A DNA stretch of 64,000 nucleotides. Origin: Kineococcus mangrovi (lineage in GTDB: Bacteria > Actinomycetota > Actinomycetes > Actinomycetales > Kineococcaceae). The DNA lies in contig NZ_JBGGTQ010000006.1 in assembly GCF_041320705.1 (NCBI RefSeq), positions 1-64,000 of the forward strand. Reading direction: 5' to 3'. Shown piece after piece: positions 1 to 8,874 of the stretch. The notes below the pieces were generated by a model that saw nothing but the letters and a program-made list of their open reading frames with translations, searched no databases and was not told where the DNA came from. How positions within the stretch are numbered: position 1 is the first letter of the stretch; each line of letters begins with the position of its first letter. Position numbers and translations under genes: made by a program.

Positions 1-303
1 GTAGATCCCAAAGGAACCCCAACCACCAGACACTCAGGCCCGGCGGTCATTGGGGGTTAATGCATTGGCATCAACATATTTCTAGCGCACTGTTGAGTTC
101 TCAAGAACCGGACGCACCCACCCCGACCACACCCCCGAAACGAGGGCCAGCGGAAGAGGGGCAACTTTCCCACCTTAACCAGCAACCAGGCCAAACCTCA
201 ACCCAGCCCCAGCACAGGCAGCTCCCAGCGCCACCAGGCAGTGAACGAACCCCTCAGGCTGTGACCCTCAGCGTCCGCCCCGTTGCTCGCGGCGACATGA
301 AGA
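1..303 (-). other. rRNA operon leader (16S lies left of window)
   Basis: Read on the minus strand, this stretch has the layout of an actinobacterial rRNA leader. The motif CTTGAGAACTCAACAGTG lies at 88-105 (plus-strand coordinates), followed by an AT-richer tract towards position 1. This motif is well known in front of 16S genes in this phylum, where it serves as an antitermination/processing region. No protein gene is convincing in 1-434; a plus-strand frame at 60-431 has no family-like sequence. The 16S gene itself is outside the window, so the call rests on leader motifs only. Confidence 0.75.
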
Positions 304-333
304 ACAGTAGACGGCAGGGCGCCAAACAGGCAA
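304..333 (-). promoter_or_regulatory. Probable rrn promoter (minus strand)
   Basis: On the minus strand TTGCCT (328-333) and TACTGT (304-309) are separated by 18 bp and followed by TCTTCATGTCGCCGCGAG, a pattern common at the start of actinobacterial rRNA transcripts. It drives transcription leftwards into the leader, away from the glycosidase gene at 435. Start site and strength are inferred. Confidence 0.6.
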
Positions 334-434
334 ATCGCCTCCGTCCGATCGAGGTGACCTGCTGTGCTGCAACGACTCGCGCCCGACCTGAGCGTCACCA
401 CGCGGGCCCGGGCCGCTCTTGGGAGACTTGAGCG

Positions 435-3140
435 GTGACCGACGGCACCGACCCCCCCGAGCTGGGTCCTCAGCACCGCAGCGCCGAGCACGCCCGGATG
501 GCGGAGTCCCCCGGCGCGGACGGGCCCTGGCGGCTGTGGGGTCCCTACGTCTCCGGCCGGCAGTGGGGCACGGTCCGGGAGGACTACACCCCCGGCGGGG
601 ACGCCTGGTCCGCCTTCCCCTTCGACCAGGCTCGGGCCCGGGCGTACCGCTGGGGCGAGGACGGCCTCGGGGCGGTCTGCGACCGGTTCGGCTTCCTCAA
701 CCTCGGCGTCGCCCTGTGGAACCGCAGGGACCCCGTCCTGAAGGAGCGCCTCTTCGGCCTGACCAACGGGGAGGGCAACCACGGCGAGGACGCCAAGGAG
801 TACTGGTGGGCGCTGGACGGGACGCCCAGCCACTCCTGGATGAAGTGGCTCTACCGCTACCCGCAGGCGGAGTTCCCCTACGAGCAGCTGCGCACCGAGA
901 ACGCCCGGCGCGGGCGCGAGGAGCGCGAGTACGAGCTCGGGGACACGGGTGTCCTGGACCAGAACCGCTTCTTCGACGTCGAGGTCACCTACGCCAAGGC
1001 CGGGCCCGACGACCTGTGCATGGTCGTCACGGCCACCAACCACGGGCCCGACCCCGCGCCCCTGGACCTCGTCCCCCAGGTCTGGTTCCGCAACACGTGG
1101 ACCTGGGGGTGGGACCGCCGCCGCGGCAGCATGACCCAGGTGCTGCCGCCGACGCTGGCCGTCGGCGGGCTGGAGTCCGTCGAGTGCGAGCACGGCCACC
1201 TCGGCCGCTACCACGTCAGCGCCGAGGGGTCCCCCGAGGTGCTGTTCTGCGAGAACGAGTCGAACCTCGTGGAGCTGTTCGGGGCCGCGTCCAACCCGAC
1301 CGCGTTCACCAAGGACGGTGTCGACCGGCGCATCGTGCACGGTGACACGACCGCCGTGAACCCGCGGCGGGAAGGTACCAAAGCGGCGTTCTGGTACTCC
1401 TTCGACGCCGTCGCGCCCGGGGAGACCGTCGAGGCGCGGCTGCGGTTGTCCCCCCGGGCCCCGAGCCGGGACACCTTCGGCCCCGGCTACGACGCCGTGC
1501 TCCGCGACCGGGCCCAGGAGGCCGACGAGTTCTACGACCAGGTGATCCACCGCGGCCTCGGCGATTCCGACCGGCACATCGCCCGCCGCGCGTACGCGGG
1601 GCTGCTGTGGACCAAGCAGCTGTACCGCTACGACGTCCGGCAGTGGCTCGGCGGGGACCCCGAGACCGAACCGGCGCCGGACTCCCGCAAGGCGCGGGGA
1701 GCGCGCAACGTCGACTGGGGCCACCTGTCGCTGGCGGACGTCATCTCCATGCCGGACGAGTGGGAGTACCCCTGGTTCGCGGCCTGGGACCTCGCCTTCC
1801 ACGCCATCCCGCTGGCGCACGTCGACCCCGAGTTCGCCAAGGAGCAGCTCGTCCTCATGTGCCGCGAGTGGTCGATGCACCCCAACGGCCAGCTGCCCGC
1901 CTACGAGTGGGCCTTCGGCGACGTCAACCCCCCCGTCCACGCCTGGGCCGCCTGGCACGTCTACCGGCTCGACGGCTACCGGGACCAGGGCTTCCTCGTC
2001 CGCGTCTTCACGAAGCTGCTGCTGAACTTCTCCTGGTGGGTCAACCGCAAGGACTCCAGCGGGTCCAACCTCTTCGAGGGCGGCTTCCTGGGGATGGACA
2101 ACATCGGCCTGTTCGACCGCTCCGCCGACCTGCCCCCCGGGTACCGGCTGGAGCAGTCCGACGCCACGAGCTGGATGGCGTTCTACTGCCAGCAGATGTT
2201 CAAGATCGCGCTCGAGCTGTCACGGCACGACCCGGCGTGGGAGGACGCCGCGACGAAGTTCCTCGAGCACTTCCTGTCCATCGCCCAGGCCATGAACTCC
2301 TTCGGCTCGCACGACGCGTCCCTGTGGGACGAGGAGGACGGCTTCTACTACGACGTCCTGCTGCGTCCGGACGGGTCCTCGGAACCGATGCGCGTGCCGT
2401 CGATGGTCGGGTTGCTGCCGATCCTGGGGTCGACCGACGTCCCGTCGTGGATCGCGGAGGAGACCCCCGACCTCACGGCGCGGCTGCGCTGGCTGCAGAA
2501 GCGCCGCCCCGACCTCACGCTGCCGCTGCTGACGCGGTCGACCCCCGAGGGGCGCCGGATGCTCCTCTCGCTCGTGGACCGGCCCCGGCTCGTCCGCATC
2601 CTCGAACGCATGTTCGACCACGACCAGTTCCTGTCCGCCTTCGGCATCCGCTCGCTGTCGGCCGCGGTCAAGGAGGAGGTCTGGACGTCCGTGGAGGGGC
2701 AGAGCTCCTCGGTCGTCTACGAGCCGGGGGAGTCCCGGACCGGCATGTTCGGGGGCAACTCCAACTGGCGCGGTCCCATCTGGTTCCCCGTGAACGTGCT
2801 CCTGGCCGACAAGCTGCGGACGCTGGGGCGCTTCTTCGGCGACGACCTGACCATCGAGGTTCCCAAGGGCTCCGGACGCCGGATCGACCTCGTGCAGGCC
2901 GCCGACCTCATCGACGACAGCCTCGTGAACCTCTTCCGCCCCGTCGACGGTCGGCGGCCGGCCGACGGGGAGCGCCTGGAAGCCAGCGACGACCCGCTGT
3001 GGCGGGAGCACATCACGTTCAACGAGTACTTCGACGGGGACACCGGGGAAGGGCTCGGCGCCACCCACCAGACGGGGTGGACGGCGCTCGTGGCCCACCT
3101 CCTGCACCCCCGGCTGCCCCCCAGCCCGCCCGGACGGTGA
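435..3140 (+). CDS. GH63-like (MGH1-like) glycoside hydrolase
   Basis: A 901-residue cytosolic protein without a signal peptide. It resembles the large actinobacterial glucosidases of the GH63/MGH1-like clan, which have an (alpha/alpha)6 barrel and hydrolyse alpha-glucosides or mannosylglycerate-type substrates. Family-like blocks are WDLAFHAIPLAHVDPEF (about residue 449), GFLGMDNIGLFDRS (about 550), NSNWRGPIWFPVN (about 774) and GATHQTGWTAL near the C-terminus (about 872). The start is GTG; no strong ribosome site is seen. It is a single gene closed by a strong terminator hairpin. The true substrate cannot be read from sequence. Confidence 0.85.
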   Translation: MTDGTDPPELGPQHRSAEHARMAESPGADGPWRLWGPYVSGRQWGTVREDYTPGGDAWSAFPFDQARARAYRWGEDGLGAVCDRFGFLNLGVALWNRRDPVLKERLFGLTNGEGNHGEDAKEYWWALDGTPSHSWMKWLYRYPQAEFPYEQLRTENARRGREEREYELGDTGVLDQNRFFDVEVTYAKAGPDDLCMVVTATNHGPDPAPLDLVPQVWFRNTWTWGWDRRRGSMTQVLPPTLAVGGLESVECEHGHLGRYHVSAEGSPEVLFCENESNLVELFGAASNPTAFTKDGVDRRIVHGDTTAVNPRREGTKAAFWYSFDAVAPGETVEARLRLSPRAPSRDTFGPGYDAVLRDRAQEADEFYDQVIHRGLGDSDRHIARRAYAGLLWTKQLYRYDVRQWLGGDPETEPAPDSRKARGARNVDWGHLSLADVISMPDEWEYPWFAAWDLAFHAIPLAHVDPEFAKEQLVLMCREWSMHPNGQLPAYEWAFGDVNPPVHAWAAWHVYRLDGYRDQGFLVRVFTKLLLNFSWWVNRKDSSGSNLFEGGFLGMDNIGLFDRSADLPPGYRLEQSDATSWMAFYCQQMFKIALELSRHDPAWEDAATKFLEHFLSIAQAMNSFGSHDASLWDEEDGFYYDVLLRPDGSSEPMRVPSMVGLLPILGSTDVPSWIAEETPDLTARLRWLQKRRPDLTLPLLTRSTPEGRRMLLSLVDRPRLVRILERMFDHDQFLSAFGIRSLSAAVKEEVWTSVEGQSSSVVYEPGESRTGMFGGNSNWRGPIWFPVNVLLADKLRTLGRFFGDDLTIEVPKGSGRRIDLVQAADLIDDSLVNLFRPVDGRRPADGERLEASDDPLWREHITFNEYFDGDTGEGLGATHQTGWTALVAHLLHPRLPPSPPGR

Positions 3141-3141
3141 C

Positions 3142-3171
3142 ACCCCCGGCCGGTGAGAGCCGGCCGGGGGT
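3142..3171 (+). terminator. Terminator hairpin after the glycosidase
   Basis: A perfect 12-bp stem (ACCCCCGGCCGG with CCGGCCGGGGGT) and a 6-base loop TGAGAG begin one base after the stop codon of the glycosidase gene. There is no T-tract, as is usual in such GC-rich genomes. Confidence 0.75.
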
Positions 3172-3270
3172 CGCCCGGACGGCCGATGCGCTCCCGTCGG
3201 ACGGTGGTCGATGACAGGCTGGGAGGACCGGCCGCCGCGGCCGGCCTGACACCTGGGGGCGAGGACGTCG

Positions 3271-4851
3271 ATGACGTCGATGGGACCGCTCGCGCTGCTC
3301 ATCGCCCTCGCGGCGGCGATCACCGCGACGACGGGCGTGCTCACCTTCCGGCGTCGGCGCGAGACCCCCGCCGCCCTGCCGCTCACGGTGGCGCTGGCGT
3401 CGGTGACCGTGTGGGGGGTCTCCGTCGTCCTGCAGAACGCGGCGCTGCCGGCGTCCTGGCTCGACGCGACGGTCTTCCCGCAGTTCCTCGGCGTCAGCGG
3501 GGCCGTGCTGTCGTTCCGGCTGTTCGTCGACGCCGTCAGCGGGCGCGTCCTGCGACCCCGGCGCGTGCTGGCGTTCAGCGTCGAGCCGGCGCTCCTGCTG
3601 CTCGCCCTGGCGCTGGACCCGCAGCTGCACTGGTTCCACGCGACCGTCGACATCGGCGGGGACCCCGCGCGCCGCGTCGTCACGGCCGGGCCGCTGTTCT
3701 GGGCGCACACCGCGTACAGCTACCTCGTCGTCCTCACGGCCGCCTCGACGATCTGGCAGCTGCGGCGCAGCACCCGCGGGCTGCTCCGCCGCCAGGCCAC
3801 GACGATGCTCGTCGCCATCGCCGCGCCCTTCGCCTGCAACCTCACCGTGATCGCGCCGAGGGTGGCCCTGCCCGTCGACATCACCCCGCTCGCGTTCACC
3901 GTCACCGGGGTGCTCTTCGCCTACGCGGTGCTGCAGCAGGACCTGCTGCGCCTGGTGCCGGTCGCGCGCTCGCTCGTCGTCGAGACCGTGACCGACGCCG
4001 TCTTCGTCGTCGACGAGCGGGGGCGGCTCGTCGACCTCAACCCCGCCGGGCACGCCCAGCTGCGGCCGGACGCCGGCCCGCGGGACACCGTCGTCGGCCG
4101 CCCCTTCGCCGACCTCGTGGACGCGGCGGTCGCCGGGGCCGTCGACGCCGGAGACGGTGAGACGGTCGTCCAGCCGGCGCGCGGGGGCTTCCTCGACGTC
4201 CGCACCCGCTGGATCCGCGACGACCGGGGCGACCCGCTGGGGCGCGTCGTGGTCGCGCGGGACGTGACCGAACGGTACGAGGCGGCGCAGGCCCTGGAGC
4301 GGGCCAACGACCGGTTGCGCGCCCAGGTCGCGACCATCGAGCGGCTGCGGGCGGACCTGGTCGAGGAGGCGTCCCGCGACCCGCTGACGGGCCTGCGCAA
4401 CCGGCGGCGCTTCGTCGACGACCTGGCCGCACGGCTCACGACGGCGGCGGAGGTGGGCCGCCCGCTCTCGCTCGTGCTGCTCGACGTCGACCACTTCAAG
4501 GCGATCAACGACACGCACGGGCACGCCGTCGGCGACGACGTGCTCGTCGAGGTCGCCCGGGTGCTCGGCGCGCACGCCCGGCCCGAGGACGTCGTGCGCT
4601 ACGGCGGGGAGGAGTTCGTCGTCCTGCTGCCCCACCTGGACACCGACGCGGCCCGGGCCCGGGCCGAGGAGCTGCGGACCGCCTGCGCGGGGGTCCGGGT
4701 CGGGGTCGAGTCCCTGCGCATCACCATCAGCGCCGGGGTAGCGACCGCGCCCGCGCACGGGACGACCCCGGACGAGCTCCTGCTCGCGGCCGACCGCGCC
4801 CTGTACGGGGCCAAGGGCGGCGGCCGCGACCGGGTGGTGCTCGCCGACTAG
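3271..4851 (+). CDS. Membrane-bound diguanylate cyclase (7TM-PAS-GGDEF)
   Basis: A 526-residue protein predicted to make cyclic di-GMP at the membrane. The first ~220 residues form about seven hydrophobic segments resembling the histidine-kinase N-terminal 7TM sensor. A PAS-like stretch follows (ETVTDAVFVVDERGRLVDLNPAG, about 232-350), then a short coiled region and a GGDEF domain opening at SRDPLTGLRNRRRF (about 368). The active-site loop is intact as RYGGEEF (about 443-449). An RxxD (RPED) lies upstream, but with only four residues before the first Gly, one fewer than the usual inhibitory I-site. ATG start. Convergent with the M13 peptidase, whose stop is 4 bases away. Confidence 0.9.
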   Translation: MTSMGPLALLIALAAAITATTGVLTFRRRRETPAALPLTVALASVTVWGVSVVLQNAALPASWLDATVFPQFLGVSGAVLSFRLFVDAVSGRVLRPRRVLAFSVEPALLLLALALDPQLHWFHATVDIGGDPARRVVTAGPLFWAHTAYSYLVVLTAASTIWQLRRSTRGLLRRQATTMLVAIAAPFACNLTVIAPRVALPVDITPLAFTVTGVLFAYAVLQQDLLRLVPVARSLVVETVTDAVFVVDERGRLVDLNPAGHAQLRPDAGPRDTVVGRPFADLVDAAVAGAVDAGDGETVVQPARGGFLDVRTRWIRDDRGDPLGRVVVARDVTERYEAAQALERANDRLRAQVATIERLRADLVEEASRDPLTGLRNRRRFVDDLAARLTTAAEVGRPLSLVLLDVDHFKAINDTHGHAVGDDVLVEVARVLGAHARPEDVVRYGGEEFVVLLPHLDTDAARARAEELRTACAGVRVGVESLRITISAGVATAPAHGTTPDELLLAADRALYGAKGGGRDRVVLAD

Positions 4852-4855
4852 CGGG

Positions 4856-6835
4856 TCACCAGATCCGGACCCGCTCGGCCGGGTCGAGCCAGAGGCCGTC
4901 ACCGGGCTGCGTGCCGAACGCGTCGTGGAACTCCACGAGGTTGCGCACGACCGCGTTGCACCGGAACTCCGGCGGGGAGTGCGGGTCGACGGCCAGACGG
5001 CGCTCCACCTCGGCGGGGCGCACCTTGCCGCACCAGACCTTGGCCCACCCGAAGAACAGCCGCTGGCTGCCCGTCAGGCCCTCGACGACGGGCGCCTCCT
5101 GGCCGCCCAGGGCGATCTCGTAGGCCTTGTGCGCGATCGTCAGCCCACCGAGGTCGCCGATGTTCTCCCCGACGGTCAGCGAGCCGTTGACCTTCTTGCC
5201 CGGCGTCTCCGGCGGTTCGAGGGCGTCGTACTGGTCGACGAGCGCCTGGGTGCGCTGGCCGAACTCGGCGCGGTCGTCGTCGGTCCACCAGTCGTTGAGG
5301 TTGCCCAGGCCGTCGTACTTCGAGCCCTGGTCGTCGAAGCCGTGGCCGATCTCGTGGCCGATGACCGCCCCGATGCCGCCGTAGTTCTCCGCGTCGTCGG
5401 CGTCGAGGGAGAAGAACGGCGGGCGCAGGATCGCCGCGGGGAAGACGATCTCGTTCATGCCCGGGTTGTAGTAGGCGTTGACCGTCTGCGGCGTCATGAA
5501 CCACTCGCTGCGGTCGACCGGGCCCCCGAGCTTGGCGAGCTCGCGGTCCACCTCGAAGGCGAAGGCGCGGCGGACGTTGCCGAGCAGGTCCGCCCGGTCG
5601 ATCGTCAGCGCGGAGTAGTCCCGCCAGCGGTCGGGGTGACCGATCTTGGGGGTGAACCGGCCGAGCTTGTCCAGCGCGCGGTCCTTGGTCTCGCGCGTCA
5701 TCCAGTCCAGGGCCTCGATGTCCTGGCGGTACGCCTCGACGAGGTTCGCGACCAGCTGCTCCATGCGCGCCTTGGCGGCCGGCGGGAAGTGCTCGGCGAC
5801 GTAGAGCTCGCCGAGGGCCTCCCCGAGGCTGCCCTCGACCAGGCCGACGCCGCGCTTCCAGCGCTCCCGCAGCTGCGGTGCGCCCGTCAGCGTCGTGCCG
5901 TAGAAGGCGAAGTTCTCCTCGACGAAGGCCTGGGGCAGGAACGCGGCGGCCTGGTGCAGGACGCGCCAGCCCAGCCAGTCCCGCCACGTCTCGACGGGCG
6001 TCGCGAGCAGCACCCCGGCCATCGCCGTGAGGTAGCTCGGCTGGCGGACGACGACCCGGGCGAAGGCCGAGGCGGGCAGCTCGGCGGCCTCCAGCCAGGC
6101 GGCGAGGTCGAGGCCGGGCAGCAGCTCGTCGAGGCCGGCGCGGTCCACCTTGTTGTAGGTGGCGTTGGCGTCGCGGTTGCGCACGCGGTCCCAGTGGTGG
6201 GCCGCGAGCGCCGTCTCCAGGTCGAGGACCCGCTGCGCCGCCCCGGCCGGGTCGGGGCGGTCCCCGAGGGTGAGGATGCGCTCGACGTGACCGCGGTAGG
6301 CCTCGCGGACCTGCGCGTACTGCTCCTCGCGGTAGTACGACTCGTCGGGCAGGCCGAGACCGGACTGGGTGAGGTAGACGACGTACTCGTCGGACTTGGC
6401 GTTGTCGGTGTCGACCCAGTAGGCGAAGGGCCCGCCGACGCCGGAGCGCTCGAAGGCGCCGAGCCGGCGGAGGAGGCCGTCGTGGTCGGTGATCGCGTCG
6501 ACGGCGGCGAGCTCGGGGCCCAGCGGGGTGGCGCCGAGCGCCTCGACGCGGTCGGTGTCCATGAAGCTGGCGAAGAGGTCGCCGATCTTCTGCCGGACGG
6601 TGCCGGGCACCGCCTCACCGGTGGCCGCGGCCTGCGCGGCGGCCTCGACGATGGTGCGGCACTCGGCCTCGGACTGGTCGCGCAGCCGGATGAAGGCTCC
6701 GTCGACGGCTCGGTCGTCGGGGATCTCCGTCGTCGCGAGCCAGCGGCCGTTGACGTGCCGGAAGAGGTCGTCCTGGGGGCGGACCGACGGGTCGACGTCG
6801 CTGCCCGCGGGCTGGGCGTCCGTGATCGAGCTCAT
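4856..6835 (-). CDS. M13 family zinc metallopeptidase (PepO/neprilysin-like)
   Basis: A 659-residue endopeptidase of the M13 family. The zinc site is present: HEIGH (HExxH) at about residues 491-495 and the second motif GENIGDLGG at about 555, supplying the third ligand. The N-terminal PxDDLFRHVNGRWL block and the C-terminal end (..LDPAERVRIW) match full-length bacterial members. There is no signal peptide or N-terminal membrane segment, so it is probably cytosolic, unlike eukaryotic neprilysin. ATG start at 6835. It is followed on its 5' side by the terminator of the adjacent transporter, so it is probably transcribed alone. Confidence 0.92.
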   Translation of the reverse strand: MSSITDAQPAGSDVDPSVRPQDDLFRHVNGRWLATTEIPDDRAVDGAFIRLRDQSEAECRTIVEAAAQAAATGEAVPGTVRQKIGDLFASFMDTDRVEALGATPLGPELAAVDAITDHDGLLRRLGAFERSGVGGPFAYWVDTDNAKSDEYVVYLTQSGLGLPDESYYREEQYAQVREAYRGHVERILTLGDRPDPAGAAQRVLDLETALAAHHWDRVRNRDANATYNKVDRAGLDELLPGLDLAAWLEAAELPASAFARVVVRQPSYLTAMAGVLLATPVETWRDWLGWRVLHQAAAFLPQAFVEENFAFYGTTLTGAPQLRERWKRGVGLVEGSLGEALGELYVAEHFPPAAKARMEQLVANLVEAYRQDIEALDWMTRETKDRALDKLGRFTPKIGHPDRWRDYSALTIDRADLLGNVRRAFAFEVDRELAKLGGPVDRSEWFMTPQTVNAYYNPGMNEIVFPAAILRPPFFSLDADDAENYGGIGAVIGHEIGHGFDDQGSKYDGLGNLNDWWTDDDRAEFGQRTQALVDQYDALEPPETPGKKVNGSLTVGENIGDLGGLTIAHKAYEIALGGQEAPVVEGLTGSQRLFFGWAKVWCGKVRPAEVERRLAVDPHSPPEFRCNAVVRNLVEFHDAFGTQPGDGLWLDPAERVRIW

Positions 6836-6913
6836 GGACTCACCCTAGGGCGTGGCTGTCGGACCCGCCTCGGATGGATCAGCGCCCTGCCACGGGCACG
6901 GCGAGGCCGAGGA

Positions 6914-6942
6914 GGGGCCGGTCCCGCTGGTGGACCGGCCCC
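6914..6942 (-). terminator. Terminator hairpin after the Bcr/CflA-type transporter
   Basis: Perfect 11-bp stem GGGGCCGGTCC / GGACCGGCCCC with 7-base loop CGCTGGT. It sits in the gap between the transporter stop (6997) and the start of the M13 gene (6835), so it should separate the two minus-strand transcripts. Confidence 0.7.
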
Positions 6943-6996
6943 GGCGAGAACGCCGCCAGGGTGCCGGCAGGGGACTGGTCCACCGGCGTGAGGCCG

Positions 6997-8271
6997 TCAG
7001 CCAAGCCCTCCGGGCCGGATCCTGCGCCGCACCGAGAGCAGGAGGGCCACGTTGATCGCGACGGCGCCCAGGACGACGAACGCCATGGCGTGGGCGTCGC
7101 CGCCGAGCAGGCCGACGAGGACGCCGACGAGCCCGCCGACACCGGACTGCAGGGCCGTCACGAGGGCGGCGGCGGCACCGGCGCTGTCGCCGTACGGTTC
7201 GAGGGCGAGCGTGACGGCGTTGGGCATGATCAGCCCGAGGCTCAGCAGGAGCAGGTAGAGCGGGGCGGCGAACAGGACGAGGCGGTCGGTCCCGGACAGC
7301 AGCGACACCGTCAGGGTCGCCCCGAAGACCGCGGCGCTCGTCACGCCGACGCGCAGCAGCCGGGGGGAGCCGAGCCGCTCGACGAGGGCGGCGTTGAGCT
7401 GCGTCCCCCCGATGAGGGCCGTCCCGTTGAGGGCGAAGAAGACCGCGAAGCCGGTGCCGGTGAGGCCGAACCCGTCCTGCAGGACGAAGACCGACGTCGA
7501 GACGTAGGACATGATCGTCGCGAGCGCGAGGCCGGGCATGGCGGCGAACGCCAGGAAGCGCCGGTCCCGGACGAGCTCGCGGTACCCGGCGAAGGTGCGC
7601 AGCACGCGGCGGGTGCGCTCGGGGACGACGGGCGCGGCCTCGACCTCGGCGCGGGCCCGGGCGGCGGAGTCGCACAGCTCCCGCCGCGTCTCCGGCAGCG
7701 CGCGCCACACCGCGATCAGGACGCCGGCCCCGGCGAGGACGAGCAGGCCCAGCACCGGCCGCCAGCCCGTGCGGTTCGCGATGAACCCGCCGACGGTGGG
7801 GGCGAACAGCGGGGCGACGCCGATGACGAGGACGAGGCGGGACTGCAGGCGGGCGGCCGCGGGGCCGGTGAAGAGGTCGCGGATGACGGCCATGCCGATG
7901 ACGGCACCGGCCGAGGCACCGACCCCGGAGAGCACGCGGAAGGCGACGAGCGTGGGCAGGTTCGGGGCGAGCGCGCACAGGGTGCTGGCGACGACGTAGA
8001 CGCCGAAGCCGACCATCGCGGGGCGGCGGCGGCCGAAGGCGTCCGAGAGGGGGCCGACGACGAGCTGGCCGAGCGCCGAGCCCACGAGCACCCCGGTGAT
8101 CGTCAGCTGGGTGCGGGCGTGGGTCGTGCCGAGGTCCTCGGCGACCTCCGGCAGCGAGGGCAGGTAGAGGTCGATGGTCACGGCGCCGAGGGCGGCCATG
8201 GCGCCGAGCAGGACGACGAGGCCGACGGTCGAGGGGCGGCGGGTGGTGGGCGCGGTCTGGAGCGCGGACAT
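6997..8271 (-). CDS. MFS multidrug exporter, Bcr/CflA family
   Basis: A 424-residue inner-membrane transporter with 12 predicted hydrophobic segments. The N-terminus GAMAALGAVTIDLYLPSLP and the early loop PLSDAFGRRRPAMVGF (motif A) place it in the drug-resistance Bcr/CflA branch of proton-coupled exporters. The chosen start is ATG 8271 (MSALQTAP), preceded by a GAGGAT ribosome site; an in-frame start 14 codons earlier would add an arginine/proline stretch unlike the family. Substrate unknown. Confidence 0.88.
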   Translation of the reverse strand: MSALQTAPTTRRPSTVGLVVLLGAMAALGAVTIDLYLPSLPEVAEDLGTTHARTQLTITGVLVGSALGQLVVGPLSDAFGRRRPAMVGFGVYVVASTLCALAPNLPTLVAFRVLSGVGASAGAVIGMAVIRDLFTGPAAARLQSRLVLVIGVAPLFAPTVGGFIANRTGWRPVLGLLVLAGAGVLIAVWRALPETRRELCDSAARARAEVEAAPVVPERTRRVLRTFAGYRELVRDRRFLAFAAMPGLALATIMSYVSTSVFVLQDGFGLTGTGFAVFFALNGTALIGGTQLNAALVERLGSPRLLRVGVTSAAVFGATLTVSLLSGTDRLVLFAAPLYLLLLSLGLIMPNAVTLALEPYGDSAGAAAALVTALQSGVGGLVGVLVGLLGGDAHAMAFVVLGAVAINVALLLSVRRRIRPGGLG

Positions 8272-8562
8272 GCGCGGGGGGATCCTCGGGGGCAGTCGCG
8301 GGGTGCCTCGCACAGCGCCGGGCGGGGCTCGACGCGGCAGGACGCCGCCGTCGGCTCCACCCTAGGACGGCGGGGACGGCGGCGTCCTGTCAGATCCCGG
8401 ACCCGGTACCGGTCCCGTCGCGGGGGCGGCGGGCCGGCCGGGCCCCGGCAGCGGTCCGAGGGGGACGAGGGGGAGCAGGACGGGGCGCCGCGGGAGAACC
8501 GGCGGAGGCGTTCGGGACCGCGGTCCACCAGCGCACCCCGGGGGGAGTCCCCACGGCCGGGG
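8272..8562. other. Intergenic stretch without a recognised gene
   Basis: About 290 bases between the BRCT gene stop and the Bcr/CflA transporter start. It holds GC-rich short dyads, for example GGGGACTCCCC near 8540, which may end the upstream minus-strand transcript. No family-like reading frame was seen on either strand. Confidence 0.4.
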
Positions 8563-8847
8563 TCAGGCCGCCAGGGAGGTGGACTCCTCGAAGGCGTACT
8601 CGTCGAGGACGGGGGTCCCGAGCGCGAGAGCGGTGCGCACGGCCGCCGCCCCCGAGCCCGCGTCGTTGGCGACGAGGACGTCCGTCCGGTCGGTGACCGC
8701 GTCGTCGACGTGCAGACCGGCGCGGCGCGCGCGGGCCTCCAGGTCGGCACGGGGCAGGAGGAAGTGGCCGCTGAAGGCGACGCGCTGACCGGGGCGGAGG
8801 GTCACGCCGTGGTGATCGGCAGGGACCGCCGCGGCCTTGACCGGCAC
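8563..8847 (-). CDS. Stand-alone BRCT-domain protein
   Basis: 94 residues, nearly all a single BRCT-like domain: VAFSGHFLLPRADLEARARR, then AGLHVDDAVTDRTDVLVAND and a C-terminal LGTPVLDEYAFEE helix. BRCT domains bind phosphopeptides or DNA ends in repair proteins, and similar ones close the DEDD-exonuclease-like proteins of actinobacteria. No exonuclease domain is present upstream, where an MFS gene ends 27 bases away. It may therefore be a separated BRCT module or a remnant. GTG start, weak ribosome site; probably cotranscribed with the upstream transporter gene. Confidence 0.6.
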   Translation of the reverse strand: MPVKAAAVPADHHGVTLRPGQRVAFSGHFLLPRADLEARARRAGLHVDDAVTDRTDVLVANDAGSGAAAVRTALALGTPVLDEYAFEESTSLAA

Positions 8848-8874
8848 CTGCCGCGAGGGGGGTCGCCCCGCACG

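Noticed and set aside
60-431. Plus-strand open frame in front of the glycosidase
   Set aside because: No family resemblance and it covers the rRNA promoter and leader read on the other strand.
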